A stretch of 64,000 bases of DNA from Bacteroidota bacterium (lineage in GTDB: Bacteria > Bacteroidota > Bacteroidia > Cytophagales > Cyclobacteriaceae). The translations under genes were made by a program, and so were the position numbers. The first letter of the stretch is position 1. The number at the start of each line of letters is the position of its first letter. Below the pieces are notes generated by a model, which saw only the letters and a program-made list of their open reading frames with translations, was not told the DNA's origin and ran no database searches. Positions 17,817 to 26,966 of this stretch are shown here, piece after piece. The stretch lies in NCBI GenBank assembly GCA_023428695.1, contig JAEYWY010000008.1:62001-126000 (forward strand), in the 5' to 3' direction.

Positions 17817-18977
17817 TTATTGCAAGGACTCGGGTGTAAGCGCCCGCAGAATTTCGCCGGCACGGGCAAGCGTCTCCTCACGCTTCGCGAAACAGAGTCT
17901 CAGTAGTTTGTTGTCAGTTTTGTCCCTGTAAAAAACCGATACCGGGATGGTTGCGACCTTGTGTCTGACGGTTATTACTCGAGCCAGCTCCATATCAGAA
18001 AGCGACGAAAACTTACGGTACGAAACGAGTTGGAAGTAGGAGCCGGATGTCTGAAACGGTTCAAAAGGGGAGCCGGCCAATTGACCGAGGAAGAAATCCC
18101 GCTTTCGCTGATAGAAGTCGCCGATATTTTCATCGTGATGCGGATCTTCCAGGTATGTTGCTAACCCATGCTGAACCGCCGTATTCACACTAAACACGAT
18201 GAACTGGTGCGTCTTTCGAACCTCTGTCATTAACGCCGAAGGACCGGCGATATATCCAACCTTCCACCCCGTTGCATGAAATGTTTTCCCGAATGAAAAG
18301 CACGCCAGACTTCTCGAAGCCAATCCCGGAAATTTGAGCACGCTCTGGTGCTTCCTGCCATCGTATACAAGGCGATCGTACACTTCGTCACTTAACACAA
18401 TAAGCCCATGGCGAATAGCCAGGTCCTGTAGTTCACGCATATCATCTTCTTCAAGTACAGTACCCAGGGGGTTGTGAGGTGTATTGACGATGATCATACG
18501 GGTACGCGGATTTATATGCGTCCGAACCGCATCCCAATCGGGTTTGAAATGAGGATACTGCAAATTGATATGGACCGGGACGCCGCCAACCATACGAATT
18601 GACGGACTGTAGGAATCGTATGACGGATCGAAGATTATTACTTCATCGCCTGGGCCAACGAAAGCTGCCACTGCGCTGAAGATTGCCTGCGTTGCGCCTG
18701 CCGTCACCGTTATTTCCGTTTCAGGATCCAAATGAACATCATATGTTCGTTCCAGGGAAGTCGCGATGGCCTGTCGAAGCACTGGCAGCCCAGCCATTGG
18801 TGCGTACTGATTGTGTCCGCGTCTCATGGCATCTTCGACCGCCGATATCAGTTCGGGATCAATGTCGAAGTCCGGGAAACCCTGTGATAGGTTTATCGCA
18901 TTATGTTCCGACGCCAGCCTTGACATTACTGTGAATATGGTCGTGCCAACATCAGGCAGGCGTGAATTGATATCCAT
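17817..18977 (-). CDS. PLP-dependent methionine/kynurenine-type aminotransferase (YbdL-like)
   Basis: 386 residues from the ATG at 18977, class I/II aminotransferase fold. The PLP lysine is K231 (SFGKTFHATGWKVGY); N169 in NTPHNPLG, D197 and Y200 in SDEVY bind the cofactor. The FHATGWKVGY context matches YbdL and KAT-like methionine or glutamine transaminases. A longer reading from 19052 would overlap the upstream fusion gene by 67 bases; 18977 has AAGGA at the right distance and leaves an 8-base gap. With the omega-amidase at 14542 it could salvage 4-methylthio-2-oxobutanoate using glutamine as donor (inference). Confidence 0.88.
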   Translation of the reverse strand: MDINSRLPDVGTTIFTVMSRLASEHNAINLSQGFPDFDIDPELISAVEDAMRRGHNQYAPMAGLPVLRQAIATSLERTYDVHLDPETEITVTAGATQAIFSAVAAFVGPGDEVIIFDPSYDSYSPSIRMVGGVPVHINLQYPHFKPDWDAVRTHINPRTRMIIVNTPHNPLGTVLEEDDMRELQDLAIRHGLIVLSDEVYDRLVYDGRKHQSVLKFPGLASRSLACFSFGKTFHATGWKVGYIAGPSALMTEVRKTHQFIVFSVNTAVQHGLATYLEDPHHDENIGDFYQRKRDFFLGQLAGSPFEPFQTSGSYFQLVSYRKFSSLSDMELARVITVRHKVATIPVSVFYRDKTDNKLLRLCFAKREETLARAGEILRALTPESLQ

Positions 18978-18985
18978 ATCGTTCC

Positions 18986-20911
18986 TTAATCTGAGAGTTT
19001 GGAAAAGCGCACGTTTGAAGATGGAAAGTCCATACTCATGCCGAAACTCCAAAGTAGTCCACCGGCAACCGAAATCAAAGCGATGACGTCAAGGTTTCCC
19101 AATGACAACAAAACGGACGCAGAAGAATCTATCCATGTAGTCGCGATACCACCAAGCACAAAAACAATAGCAAGCCATTGATAGAAACGCAGTCCACCAT
19201 AATACTTTGTCTGCACTTCGCCCCGGTACGCCTCTTCGACGAAGCGTTGAATACCTGTGAGGAGGAAATAAAATCCCGTGATCAGCGACGCCGAAGCTCC
19301 TCCGTACCAAAGGCGCCAAAGAACGAGGAAGAGCGCTATATTTGAGAGTATCGAATAGAGTTGTGTATTGTGAATCCGTTCACCTTTGAATGCACCGCTT
19401 CGGCATACACGTGAGTGTGGATTCGTATAAAGGATTCCATCTCCTGAAACAGGTTTCCCGTGACAGCATCCCTGCACAAGACAACGCAATCGTCCAACTG
19501 CCTGCGCCAAAGGAGACGCCAGGGCAAATCCGCCGAAGAGAGAAAAGACGTTTTCCCCTGTGATTGAGACTGCTGCAAAGAGGCCGGCTATTCCCCCACA
19601 GATTGCTCCAAAGTATCCAAAAGGACGAAGTAGTCTCGGAGATCCCTCAATCAGCTGTCCCCACAAAATTCCGCCGACGAATGTGGTACACGTGACCAGA
19701 AGCAGCGTCAGAGGCTTAACCCCAAATAAGCCCGCAAGAAAGATACCCGCCACTCCAGCCGCAAACGAATAGGGAGCGTGACTGATGATCCGGAGACAGC
19801 CAATCCGGACCGACTTCCACGAATTGGCTATGCGCTCACATTGTGCATTGAGCCAATGCCACAGATTGTGTCGCGTTATGGTTATCGAAAACACAACCAT
19901 TCCACCTGACACATCAAGCACGGAATGCGCACCGACACCTACACATGCCACTATCATTAATGTGGTAAGAAGTGCAAAAAGCCATTTGAGATTAGGGGAA
20001 CTTCTTATCCACGAGATACAAGAAAGAAGCGCCCAAATCACATGAAAGGAAGGGAATGCTCCAGCCGGACTGTCCCAATTCCTTTCCAGGACAATCAGTT
20101 CCCCAAAGAATGTCGAAGGTTCGAAAGTTCGCGGTTGTGCGTGTAATGGTAGCGTTACAAACGCGAAGATTCCTGTTGCCGTTGCGAACCAGGCATTCAG
20201 GACAAACTGCCTCAGCCCCGACATACTTCGGATTACGAATGGTGTCAGTACGGCAAAAACGTAAGTCAGGAAATAAGGGACTTCCATCCATTCAATTACT
20301 GGAAGTATGGTTTCGCCGGGAAGGAACGTATTGATGGATCCGGGCAATACGCCGACAAAAATGATCATCTCATACAGCAGAAACCAGGGCACAAATGCGA
20401 GAAGAAAACCACGTATTCGCCACATCACCGGGACTCGTGAATCAACAGCAACAGGCAGGTCCAGGAATGTATTGTGCGACTGCTTACCGAAACGCTCGTG
20501 AAGGTCATGCTGTTCAAATCCCCACACTAACGCCACACATAACAACGCAACAACGGGGGTGATTACATAGAGACCTGCCGGCGACTGAGTGATGATTGAT
20601 AGCCCTGCAACGCCGAGGCAAAAGCCGACATAAATCGGGTGGCGAAAAATACTGTAGGCTCCACGGGTTACATAGCGAACCGGAGGAAACGCATTCATCG
20701 GGAGTCCGCCACCGAGGCTGAAGAGATTCCACATCCCTATCAGGACGAGAATAAGACCGATAATGAACAAGAAGTATCCCGCCACATTCCATGGCACGAC
20801 CGGAAGCGGCACAGTCAGATTGACGGACCAATACCAAAGGAGCACTGGCAAAAGCAGACAGAATAGACTACCGTAAAGTATTTGCCCTATTCGCTTGCGA
20901 ATTATTTCCAT
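18986..20911 (-). CDS. three-part membrane protein: ICMT-like + PAP2-like + Lgt-like
   Basis: 641 residues, very hydrophobic. Residues 1-150 resemble isoprenylcysteine carboxyl methyltransferase-like proteins (VTRGAYSIFRHPIYVGF at 81-97, FEQHDLHERFG at 132-142). Residues 165-350 resemble a PAP2/inositol-phosphotransferase region: PSFH with H290, then H329-x3-D333. The KX6RP motif and the Arg of motif C3 are absent, as in Aur1-type enzymes. Residues 390-600 resemble prolipoprotein diacylglyceryl transferase: GR at 473-474, GCCHGKP at 481-487, HNTQLYS at 514-520, and R556 with EE at 559-560. The function is not known; lipid headgroup or lipid-anchor chemistry is inferred. It overlaps the upstream gene by 10 bases. 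Confidence 0.75.
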   Translation of the reverse strand: MEIIRKRIGQILYGSLFCLLLPVLLWYWSVNLTVPLPVVPWNVAGYFLFIIGLILVLIGMWNLFSLGGGLPMNAFPPVRYVTRGAYSIFRHPIYVGFCLGVAGLSIITQSPAGLYVITPVVALLCVALVWGFEQHDLHERFGKQSHNTFLDLPVAVDSRVPVMWRIRGFLLAFVPWFLLYEMIIFVGVLPGSINTFLPGETILPVIEWMEVPYFLTYVFAVLTPFVIRSMSGLRQFVLNAWFATATGIFAFVTLPLHAQPRTFEPSTFFGELIVLERNWDSPAGAFPSFHVIWALLSCISWIRSSPNLKWLFALLTTLMIVACVGVGAHSVLDVSGGMVVFSITITRHNLWHWLNAQCERIANSWKSVRIGCLRIISHAPYSFAAGVAGIFLAGLFGVKPLTLLLVTCTTFVGGILWGQLIEGSPRLLRPFGYFGAICGGIAGLFAAVSITGENVFSLFGGFALASPLAQAVGRLRCLVQGCCHGKPVSGDGILYTNPHSRVCRSGAFKGERIHNTQLYSILSNIALFLVLWRLWYGGASASLITGFYFLLTGIQRFVEEAYRGEVQTKYYGGLRFYQWLAIVFVLGGIATTWIDSSASVLLSLGNLDVIALISVAGGLLWSFGMSMDFPSSNVRFSKLSD

Positions 20912-21672
20912 ATTACGACTTCATGGATTGCGTGGCCGGTGGCAACCAACGAATTGCCGGCCATTAATTTACCATTTGAAAGCCATTTGTTCTCCTCGAG
21001 CTTCAGAATTGATGATGGGAAGAGCCTCGAGATAGCCGGAAAATTCTTAAACACGGTTGACCCAACGTTTCCTTCCCGTAGTGTCGCGATGGGAGTCAAC
21101 AGAAGTGAGAGATCTCCGAAAACCAGTTCAGTTCTCATGATCCCGGGATTTTCCATTTCCTTGCCATTGAGAAAGACAAGGTCCTTCGGATGTTGTCCAA
21201 TCCATCTAATCCAGATTACTGAAAATTCATTCGAAAGAAATCGTCCCCAATGGAGTTCTTTGATGGGAAGTTTCCATGGCATGAAGGTGAGCGTTATTTT
21301 CTCCGCATATCCGAAACCAGAAACCGTGTGACCGCCTACCGATACCGTTGTACGTCCCTTCGGAATCAGGCATTGCCAATCGATGACGCGATCGTCTTCC
21401 TCCAGCAGGATGCGGTTCACCGGCGGGTCAACACGTTCCCACGTGCCCGAAGCAAGTCGGGTTTGCCAGTCTATACCGGTATCCGAGATTTCAGGAATGG
21501 AGTGGCCGCGGAATGAATTTCGTTTCACCGTGGTGCGGCCACTGAAGAAGCTGTAACCGGTGTATGGAATTTGAATATCCCGGTAACGAAGAACCGCGGC
21601 GTAGCCAATAAAAGCAGCCGGCGAAGAATCACTAACGTCGAGGTACCATTTCTCCAGCCGGAACGGTGTCAT
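20902..21672 (-). CDS. unknown protein, possibly lipocalin-like (AttH/CrtC-type)
   Basis: 256 residues, no signal peptide, rich in beta-prone segments and tryptophan. The stretch GYAEKITLTFMPWKLPI followed by KELHWGRF (about 120-145) reminds me of AttH/CrtC-like double-lipocalin proteins, which often have a P-W-x-L-P-I-x-x-L-x-W-G-R-F segment, but I cannot confirm this. It sits 3 bases after def and overlaps the start of the ICMT-PAP2-Lgt fusion by 10 bases. A shared role with that membrane protein, such as handling a hydrophobic substrate, is an inference. Confidence 0.6.
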   Translation of the reverse strand: MTPFRLEKWYLDVSDSSPAAFIGYAAVLRYRDIQIPYTGYSFFSGRTTVKRNSFRGHSIPEISDTGIDWQTRLASGTWERVDPPVNRILLEEDDRVIDWQCLIPKGRTTVSVGGHTVSGFGYAEKITLTFMPWKLPIKELHWGRFLSNEFSVIWIRWIGQHPKDLVFLNGKEMENPGIMRTELVFGDLSLLLTPIATLREGNVGSTVFKNFPAISRLFPSSILKLEENKWLSNGKLMAGNSLVATGHAIHEVVIWK

Positions 21673-21675
21673 CGC

Positions 21676-22233
21676 TCATCGTCCGGGGGCAACGATCCGG
21701 TATTCGGTAGCCACCTTACCTTTTGAAATATCGGCGAGCTTGCCCTTGAGCAAACGTTTCTTAAGCGGTGTCAGATAATCGACAAACATCTTTCCTTCAA
21801 TGTGATCGTATTCGTGCTGGATGATGCGGGCTTTCATGCCATCGAATACCTCTTCATGCAATTCCCAGTTTTCGTCGTAATAACGAATTTTCAACTGAGG
21901 CATACGCGACACTTTTTCGCGGATGTTCGGAATACTGAGACATCCTTCTTCGAAGTCCCAGGGCTCACCGAGTTCTTCAAGCATGACGGGATTAACGAAT
22001 GCTTTCCGGAAGTCAACCAAGTCTGGCTCGTCTTCCATGACCGTACCATCCACGACAAAAAGACGAATGCTTTTTCCGATTTGCGGCGCAGCAAGCCCGA
22101 TTCCGCTCGCGGCCTCCATCGTTTCAAACATGTCGTCGATCAGCTGTTTAAGGTCCGTACCTTTTTCAATGTCTTTTGCACGTTGCCGGAGGACCGGGTC
22201 GCCATACATCACAATTGGATAGATCATGCGCAA
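21676..22233 (-). CDS. def: peptide deformylase
   Basis: 185 residues with all three family motifs: GIGLAAPQ at 44-51, EGCLS with metal ligand C98, and QHEYDH with H140, E141 and H144. It removes the N-formyl group from new proteins. It lies 55 bases after ruvX on the same strand and 3 bases before the possible lipocalin-like gene. Confidence 0.97.
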   Translation of the reverse strand: MRMIYPIVMYGDPVLRQRAKDIEKGTDLKQLIDDMFETMEAASGIGLAAPQIGKSIRLFVVDGTVMEDEPDLVDFRKAFVNPVMLEELGEPWDFEEGCLSIPNIREKVSRMPQLKIRYYDENWELHEEVFDGMKARIIQHEYDHIEGKMFVDYLTPLKKRLLKGKLADISKGKVATEYRIVAPGR

Positions 22234-22288
22234 AATTAATAATATTTCGTCTGCTTACGCGGCCGTTGAATTTGTGAACCTCAAAAAA

Positions 22289-22711
22289 TCAGGAGCGGGG
22301 AATTCCGAAGTCGAGGTAAGATTGGAGGATAATCGTCGCGCTGATTTTGTCGACATTGCCCTTAATCCGCCTGTCTTTTTTCTTCATGCCGCCTTCGATC
22401 ATCGCACGTTGGGCCATCCGGCTCGTGAAACGCTCGTCTGCAGGAACGATACGCTTTCCGGGAATAGCGCGCTCCAGTTCGGAGATAAATTTTCTTACGT
22501 CAGCCGCCGTTTCTGAATCTTCGCCCTTCATTGTCTTGGGCATTCCCACCACGAATTCATCCACGCCTTCACGTTTGTTATAATCCATCAAGAAGGCAAT
22601 TAGTTCGGTGGTCGCCACCGTTTGGAGGGGCGTGGCGATAATCCGTAGCGGGTCTGTCACCGCAAGGCCCGTTCGCTTCAATCCATAATCAATTGCAAGT
22701 ATTCTTCCCAT
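22289..22711 (-). CDS. ruvX: putative pre-16S rRNA nuclease / Holliday junction resolvase-like RuvX (YqgF)
   Basis: 140 residues, RNase H-like fold. It starts with RILAIDYGLKRTGLAV, which contains the first catalytic Asp. It continues with VVGMPKTMKG and PADERFTSRMAQ and ends with DKISATIILQSYL, where the last catalytic Asp lies. In E. coli YqgF matures the 16S rRNA 5' end. It lies 78 bases after the epimerase gene. Confidence 0.94.
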   Translation of the reverse strand: MGRILAIDYGLKRTGLAVTDPLRIIATPLQTVATTELIAFLMDYNKREGVDEFVVGMPKTMKGEDSETAADVRKFISELERAIPGKRIVPADERFTSRMAQRAMIEGGMKKKDRRIKGNVDKISATIILQSYLDFGIPRS

Positions 22712-22789
22712 AGGGGGTTAACGCACGAACGAGTTGCTGATAACGTCGCGTGTGAAAACAAAGATACGATTCCAAAAGGATGATTGTAA

Positions 22790-23665
22790 TCAGAAACACC
22801 GAACTGCCCAATTTGCCTTCCATTCCATATCGACCGGGAGGCGCATGATTCCTTCTTTGTTTGAGAATTCCTGATCATGATTTGCCGGGTCGGCGATGCC
22901 CGCCCATGGCTCCAGACAAACAAAATCAGCACCCGGCGCCGCCCAGATACCGAAATAAGGAAATCCTTCGAACGAGAATTCGAGCCCGTGATTGTGAGCG
23001 TTACTCAGGATCGAAATGCGTTGTGATTTCAGGTCTTTGAACACAAGGGCGTCCTTGTCGAATAACGACTTGAACAATGGAAGCTTGTTTTCATCCGCCA
23101 GTATCAAATCACCGGCAGTGTCAATCGTTCCTTCCGGAGTGATGTTCCATCGCATCACTTTCTCGCGCTCGCTGAAAAGCAAATAATGATCATCGTATTT
23201 TGTGCCTGCCACCAAAGGAACATTGAATGCAGGATGTGCCCCCAATGAGAAAAGCAATACGTCATCCGAAGGGTTTGTTACTGAATAATTCACGAGGAGG
23301 CTGTCACCTTTCAACGTATAGGCTATTCGCAACGTAAACGCGAAAGGATATTTCCGGCGGGTTTCGTCCGAATCGCTCAATTTGAAAGTGGCGTGATCGG
23401 CGCCGAGGACTTCGAGTTCAAAGTCCATTTCTCTCGCGAAACCATGACGCGGCATCGAGTACGCCTTGTTGTTATAGTAATACGTATTGCCTTTCAGCTG
23501 GCCGACTATTGGAAAAAGTACTGGCGACGACTTTCCCCAGAATGCCGGGTCAGCCTGCCAGATGTATTCGGGCTGCAGTCCCTTGTGTCGGAGCGACGCG
23601 AGTTCCGCACCGCGATGCCGCATCTCTGCAGATAACACTCCGTTTGTGATGGTACTCTTCATCAA
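22790..23665 (-). CDS. aldose 1-epimerase family protein (LacX-like)
   Basis: 291 residues, galactose mutarotase-like fold. PRHGFAREMDFE (about 71-82) holds the expected first active-site His, followed by an SLGAHPAFNVP segment with the second His and by LEPWAGIAD near the end. Such proteins interconvert sugar anomers; in the LacX subgroup the substrate is uncertain. The start overlaps the ppc stop (ATGATGA), so it is probably translated together with ppc. Confidence 0.88.
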   Translation of the reverse strand: MMKSTITNGVLSAEMRHRGAELASLRHKGLQPEYIWQADPAFWGKSSPVLFPIVGQLKGNTYYYNNKAYSMPRHGFAREMDFELEVLGADHATFKLSDSDETRRKYPFAFTLRIAYTLKGDSLLVNYSVTNPSDDVLLFSLGAHPAFNVPLVAGTKYDDHYLLFSEREKVMRWNITPEGTIDTAGDLILADENKLPLFKSLFDKDALVFKDLKSQRISILSNAHNHGLEFSFEGFPYFGIWAAPGADFVCLEPWAGIADPANHDQEFSNKEGIMRLPVDMEWKANWAVRCF

Positions 23666-26223
23666 GCGGAGTTACGGGCCGCGTTGATAATTCCGAACAT
23701 ACAACGTATCACAAGCTTCCTGTAGTGTGATTCAAAGGCTTTGTCCTTTTGATCGAGGTTACGTAATTGATACAATGCAAACTGCTGAATCGTTATCAAC
23801 GGAAGGACAATGCGTTCTCTGAGTTTCACAGAGTCACGGTTGACAGGGTTGTTCTCCATTAATTCGGAATAGCCCGTGACCTCTAGTATCATTCTCACCG
23901 ACAGGTTGAATTCGGCGTGCATGACTTTCCAGAATTCGCCAAATTCCTTGTCTTTTGCGAGATACGCCGTTGCCGGGAAGTAGCTTTTTGTAAGCGACAT
24001 CATACTGTTGCTGAGCAGGGTCCGGAAAAACAAAGAAGTCCGGAACAGTCTCTGGAGATCTTTCATCCGACCCTGATTCTTCAGTTCCTTCAATGCGGAT
24101 CCAACGCCGTAGAACCCGGGAATGTTTTGTTTCATCTGCGCCCACGATCCAACAAACGGAATTGCCCGCAAATCTTCAAACTTGAGACTACCCGAATTAC
24201 GTTTTACGGGGCGTGAACCAATATTTGTATCGCCAAAGAATGCGAGTGGCGTTATCTTCTCAAGGTAGTGAACGAACTTCGGATGTTTTTTCAGCGCGAC
24301 ATATGCTTTAAACCCTTCGTCGGCAAGTGCATCCATGAGTTCTTTTGCCTCGTCGCTGAAATGATTTCGCGTTCTGAAAACGGCGTTCTCAATTCCTGCT
24401 GAAAGCAACTGCTCAAGGTTGAACGAACACGAGAGTGGTTTACCAAAATTCGAACTGATGGTCTGACCCTGAATGGTCAATTGCACCTGCTTATCCTCGA
24501 TGGTGTCTCCCAATGAAGAGTAGAAGTCGTGTGTATTTCCACCACCTCGCGCCGGAGGTCCGCCGCGTCCATCGAAGAAGATTGCAGTGAATCCGTGTTG
24601 GCGCGTAATGCGTGTGAGGTTTTCCTTGGCCTTGAAGATCGACCAGTTTGCGCGCAGGTATCCGCCGTCTTTGGTGCCGTCGGAAAATCCGAGCATGATC
24701 GTTTGATTTCCTCCACGCCGGCGCAAGTGCGCCTGGTATTCGGGAATGCTGTAGACTGCATTCATCACCTTTTCAGCGGCTTGCAGATCGTCGATGGTTT
24801 CGAAGAGTGGAACGATATCGAGAGGAAGATCATTGTCCTTGGAGAGAATCAATTTCGCCAGCTGATATACACGAATTATATCGAGTGCTGATTGGCAGTT
24901 GCTGATCACATAGCGATGACAGCCTTCCGGGCCATTCTGTGCCTGAATCTGTCCGATGACATGGATGCTTTCAATAAGCTCAGCTACGAAGGGATCATCA
25001 AACTTCAATGCAGATGGCTTGAAGTCCAGATTAAGAATTGTTTCGGTCTTTTTCTGCTCCGACCACGAATCAAAATCTTTGAGCTTCTTGTCTTTCGTCT
25101 GGAGCTTTGCAAGAATGGCATTCCATACATCAGCGTGTTTCCGGCTGTCCTGCCGGATGTCCATGCTCGCGAAATAAAAACCGAAGATCTTCACTTTGAG
25201 GATGAAACTGTCGAGCAGATACAGGAACAACCCCTTATGCTGATTGATAAGCACGCCTCGGGCTTCCAGCAAATCCATGAGCAACTCATCCGGGTGGTTG
25301 TATATCTCACCGTAACCGCCGTACGCAATTGGATAGATTTTTCGTTCTGCACGCGTGATGATGTGATCGACGCCCTTGAAAGTCAGACGTCGTTTGAGCC
25401 AGCGGATATCGCGGTGGTAACATTTCAACAACGTCTCCTGCAACCGCTGCGCCACACGCATTGTAATCTCATGCGTAACATATGGGTTGCCGTCGCGATC
25501 TCCACCCGGCCAGAAACCGATCTTGAACAGGTCGTAGTTCGTCCAGTCCTCGAGCTTCATGTTGAGACCGCTCATCAGCTTTGTAATGATCTCCGGGATG
25601 ACGTTGTAAAACACATTCTCCAGGAACCAGCACAAGCTTACCGCCTCATCGTAAGGTGAAGGCTTTTCCTTGTTGATGAAGGGCGTTTTTCCAAGTTGCC
25701 GTAAAAGCAGGTTGATATTTTCGAGTTTGTTTTCGCGAATCATCATTTCGAGGTCGTTGATGATCGCGAGTACGTTGCCAGGGTAGAATTGCGTGGGATG
25801 TGCGGTTAAGACAACACGTACACTAAAGTCTTCGAGTTTCTTTTTCAGTTCTTCTTCCGCGTCTTCGGCCTTTGCTCTCACGAGCAGGGCGCTGACCGAC
25901 CCAGCGCCGTTGAGATCGTTAATCTGATCAAATGCAGCGTCTTCAATTGAATCAAACAAAACAACCTGGCGTTCCGCATATTGGATAATGCCAAACAAAA
26001 GATCGAATTGTTCTTCCGAGGTTGCCTTCGGTGTATAATCGGCAAAGAATTTCTTAATGATGGTTTTGGGATCCTTTCCAGCTTCAAAACCCTGTTCACA
26101 GGCCTGTTGCAACAGCGGCAGCAGCGTACCGGTGCGATAGATGCCTGTGTACGGAAGATTGAGAAAGAGACTGTTGTACATATGGTACCGTGTCGAAACA
26201 GTCTCGTTGAAAAGTCGCGGCAT
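23662..26223 (-). CDS. ppc: phosphoenolpyruvate carboxylase
   Basis: 853 residues. The active-site histidine is H142 in VLTAHPTQF, and the second signature, FDGRGGPPARGGGNT (around 565-580), follows GFSDGTKDGG. The C-terminal MFGIINAARNSA ends with a PEPC-like tail. The enzyme fixes bicarbonate onto phosphoenolpyruvate to make oxaloacetate. First gene of a run that continues through the epimerase, ruvX and def. An inverted repeat lies directly before the start (26228-26244). Confidence 0.96.
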   Translation of the reverse strand: MPRLFNETVSTRYHMYNSLFLNLPYTGIYRTGTLLPLLQQACEQGFEAGKDPKTIIKKFFADYTPKATSEEQFDLLFGIIQYAERQVVLFDSIEDAAFDQINDLNGAGSVSALLVRAKAEDAEEELKKKLEDFSVRVVLTAHPTQFYPGNVLAIINDLEMMIRENKLENINLLLRQLGKTPFINKEKPSPYDEAVSLCWFLENVFYNVIPEIITKLMSGLNMKLEDWTNYDLFKIGFWPGGDRDGNPYVTHEITMRVAQRLQETLLKCYHRDIRWLKRRLTFKGVDHIITRAERKIYPIAYGGYGEIYNHPDELLMDLLEARGVLINQHKGLFLYLLDSFILKVKIFGFYFASMDIRQDSRKHADVWNAILAKLQTKDKKLKDFDSWSEQKKTETILNLDFKPSALKFDDPFVAELIESIHVIGQIQAQNGPEGCHRYVISNCQSALDIIRVYQLAKLILSKDNDLPLDIVPLFETIDDLQAAEKVMNAVYSIPEYQAHLRRRGGNQTIMLGFSDGTKDGGYLRANWSIFKAKENLTRITRQHGFTAIFFDGRGGPPARGGGNTHDFYSSLGDTIEDKQVQLTIQGQTISSNFGKPLSCSFNLEQLLSAGIENAVFRTRNHFSDEAKELMDALADEGFKAYVALKKHPKFVHYLEKITPLAFFGDTNIGSRPVKRNSGSLKFEDLRAIPFVGSWAQMKQNIPGFYGVGSALKELKNQGRMKDLQRLFRTSLFFRTLLSNSMMSLTKSYFPATAYLAKDKEFGEFWKVMHAEFNLSVRMILEVTGYSELMENNPVNRDSVKLRERIVLPLITIQQFALYQLRNLDQKDKAFESHYRKLVIRCMFGIINAARNSA

Positions 26224-26227
26224 AGTC

Positions 26228-26251
26228 GATGGTTAAAAACCATCAAAGTTA
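26228..26251 (-). promoter_or_regulatory. probable ppc promoter with inverted repeat near +1
   Basis: The minus strand reads TAACTTTG at 26251-26244, an exact TAnnTTTG -7 box 20 bases before the ppc ATG. Directly downstream a perfect 7-base inverted repeat, GATGGTT-aaa-AACCATC (26228-26244), covers the expected transcription start. It could be an operator or a leader hairpin. No clear -33 element is present. Confidence 0.4.
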
Positions 26252-26374
26252 TCAAAACCTGCCCGGAGGTCGAAAGTGCCGGAGGGATTTAGCAATATTA
26301 TTTTCGGAAACGTTTTCGGGAGGCTTCTTCTCAGAATTGGGTGGCAATCACGTGCGATTATTGAAATTATGTCA

Positions 26375-26400
26375 GGATGTGAACACCCATGCCCACATCC
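26375..26400 (-). terminator. possible terminator hairpin after the DUF1573 gene
   Basis: A perfect 7-base inverted repeat (GGATGTG at 26375-26381, CACATCC at 26394-26400, loop 12) lies 10 bases after the DUF1573 stop. There is no T-run behind it, so it is a weak candidate. The rest of the 187 bases between 26224 and 26410 holds the ppc promoter and nothing else I can support. Confidence 0.35.
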
Positions 26401-26410
26401 CGACGGTGTA

Positions 26411-26818
26411 TTATTCCGTTACGTGACCCTTGATCGAGAGCCTGACAGCTCCATCAGGAATGTTTGCATTCACGGTAACGGTCTTGTTGAACGCTCCGGG
26501 ATTTGCTGCGTTGTAGGTGGCGCTAACAAATCCTTCTGCGCCCGGTGCAATCGGGTCCTTTGAATAGTCAGCAACCGTGCAACCGCAGGATGCCTGAACT
26601 GAACTGATCACAAGCGGGGCGTCTCCGTTGTTCGTGAACGTGAACTTGTGCGTTACCGGCACGTTTCTTTTGATCGTACCAAAGTCGTGAACAAGTGACT
26701 CGAACTTAAGCGAGGCGTCAAATGCCTTTCGGAACGAGTAACCCGGGACTGCACATAGCTGGGACAAGACGACTACCAGCGTTACCAGCACGCCGGCGTA
26801 GATTGACATTCTTTTCAT
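26411..26818 (-). CDS. exported DUF1573 protein
   Basis: 135 residues with a Sec-type signal (about 1-28, basic start then hydrophobic). The rest is one DUF1573 Ig-like domain: F.FGTI, then KFTFTNNGDAPLVI, then the family hallmark SSVQASCGCT, then GFNKTVTVNANI-like strands. DUF1573 proteins are common exported proteins of Bacteroidota; the exact role is unknown. It is divergent from the histidine kinase gene at 26967, with 148 bases between. Confidence 0.9.
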   Translation of the reverse strand: MKRMSIYAGVLVTLVVVLSQLCAVPGYSFRKAFDASLKFESLVHDFGTIKRNVPVTHKFTFTNNGDAPLVISSVQASCGCTVADYSKDPIAPGAEGFVSATYNAANPGAFNKTVTVNANIPDGAVRLSIKGHVTE

Positions 26819-26966
26819 GACGGTTTACATTTTTAGGTTTTTACATGCGATTAATGATTCAAATGTCGGGTAAACCAATCTGGGAGGGTGTTAATGAAAA
26901 CTCAATTCTTGTTAATGGAATGTTAAAGTATTCTGCTTCAAATTCTATAAAAGTTATCTTTACACT

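Noticed and set aside
18978..19052. Longer N-terminus for the aminotransferase
   Set aside because: It would lie inside the 3' end of the fusion gene; the ATG at 18977 has a suitable AAGGA and the usual family start.
24892..25659. 255-residue plus-strand open frame
   Set aside because: Antisense to ppc, whose frame is fully conserved.
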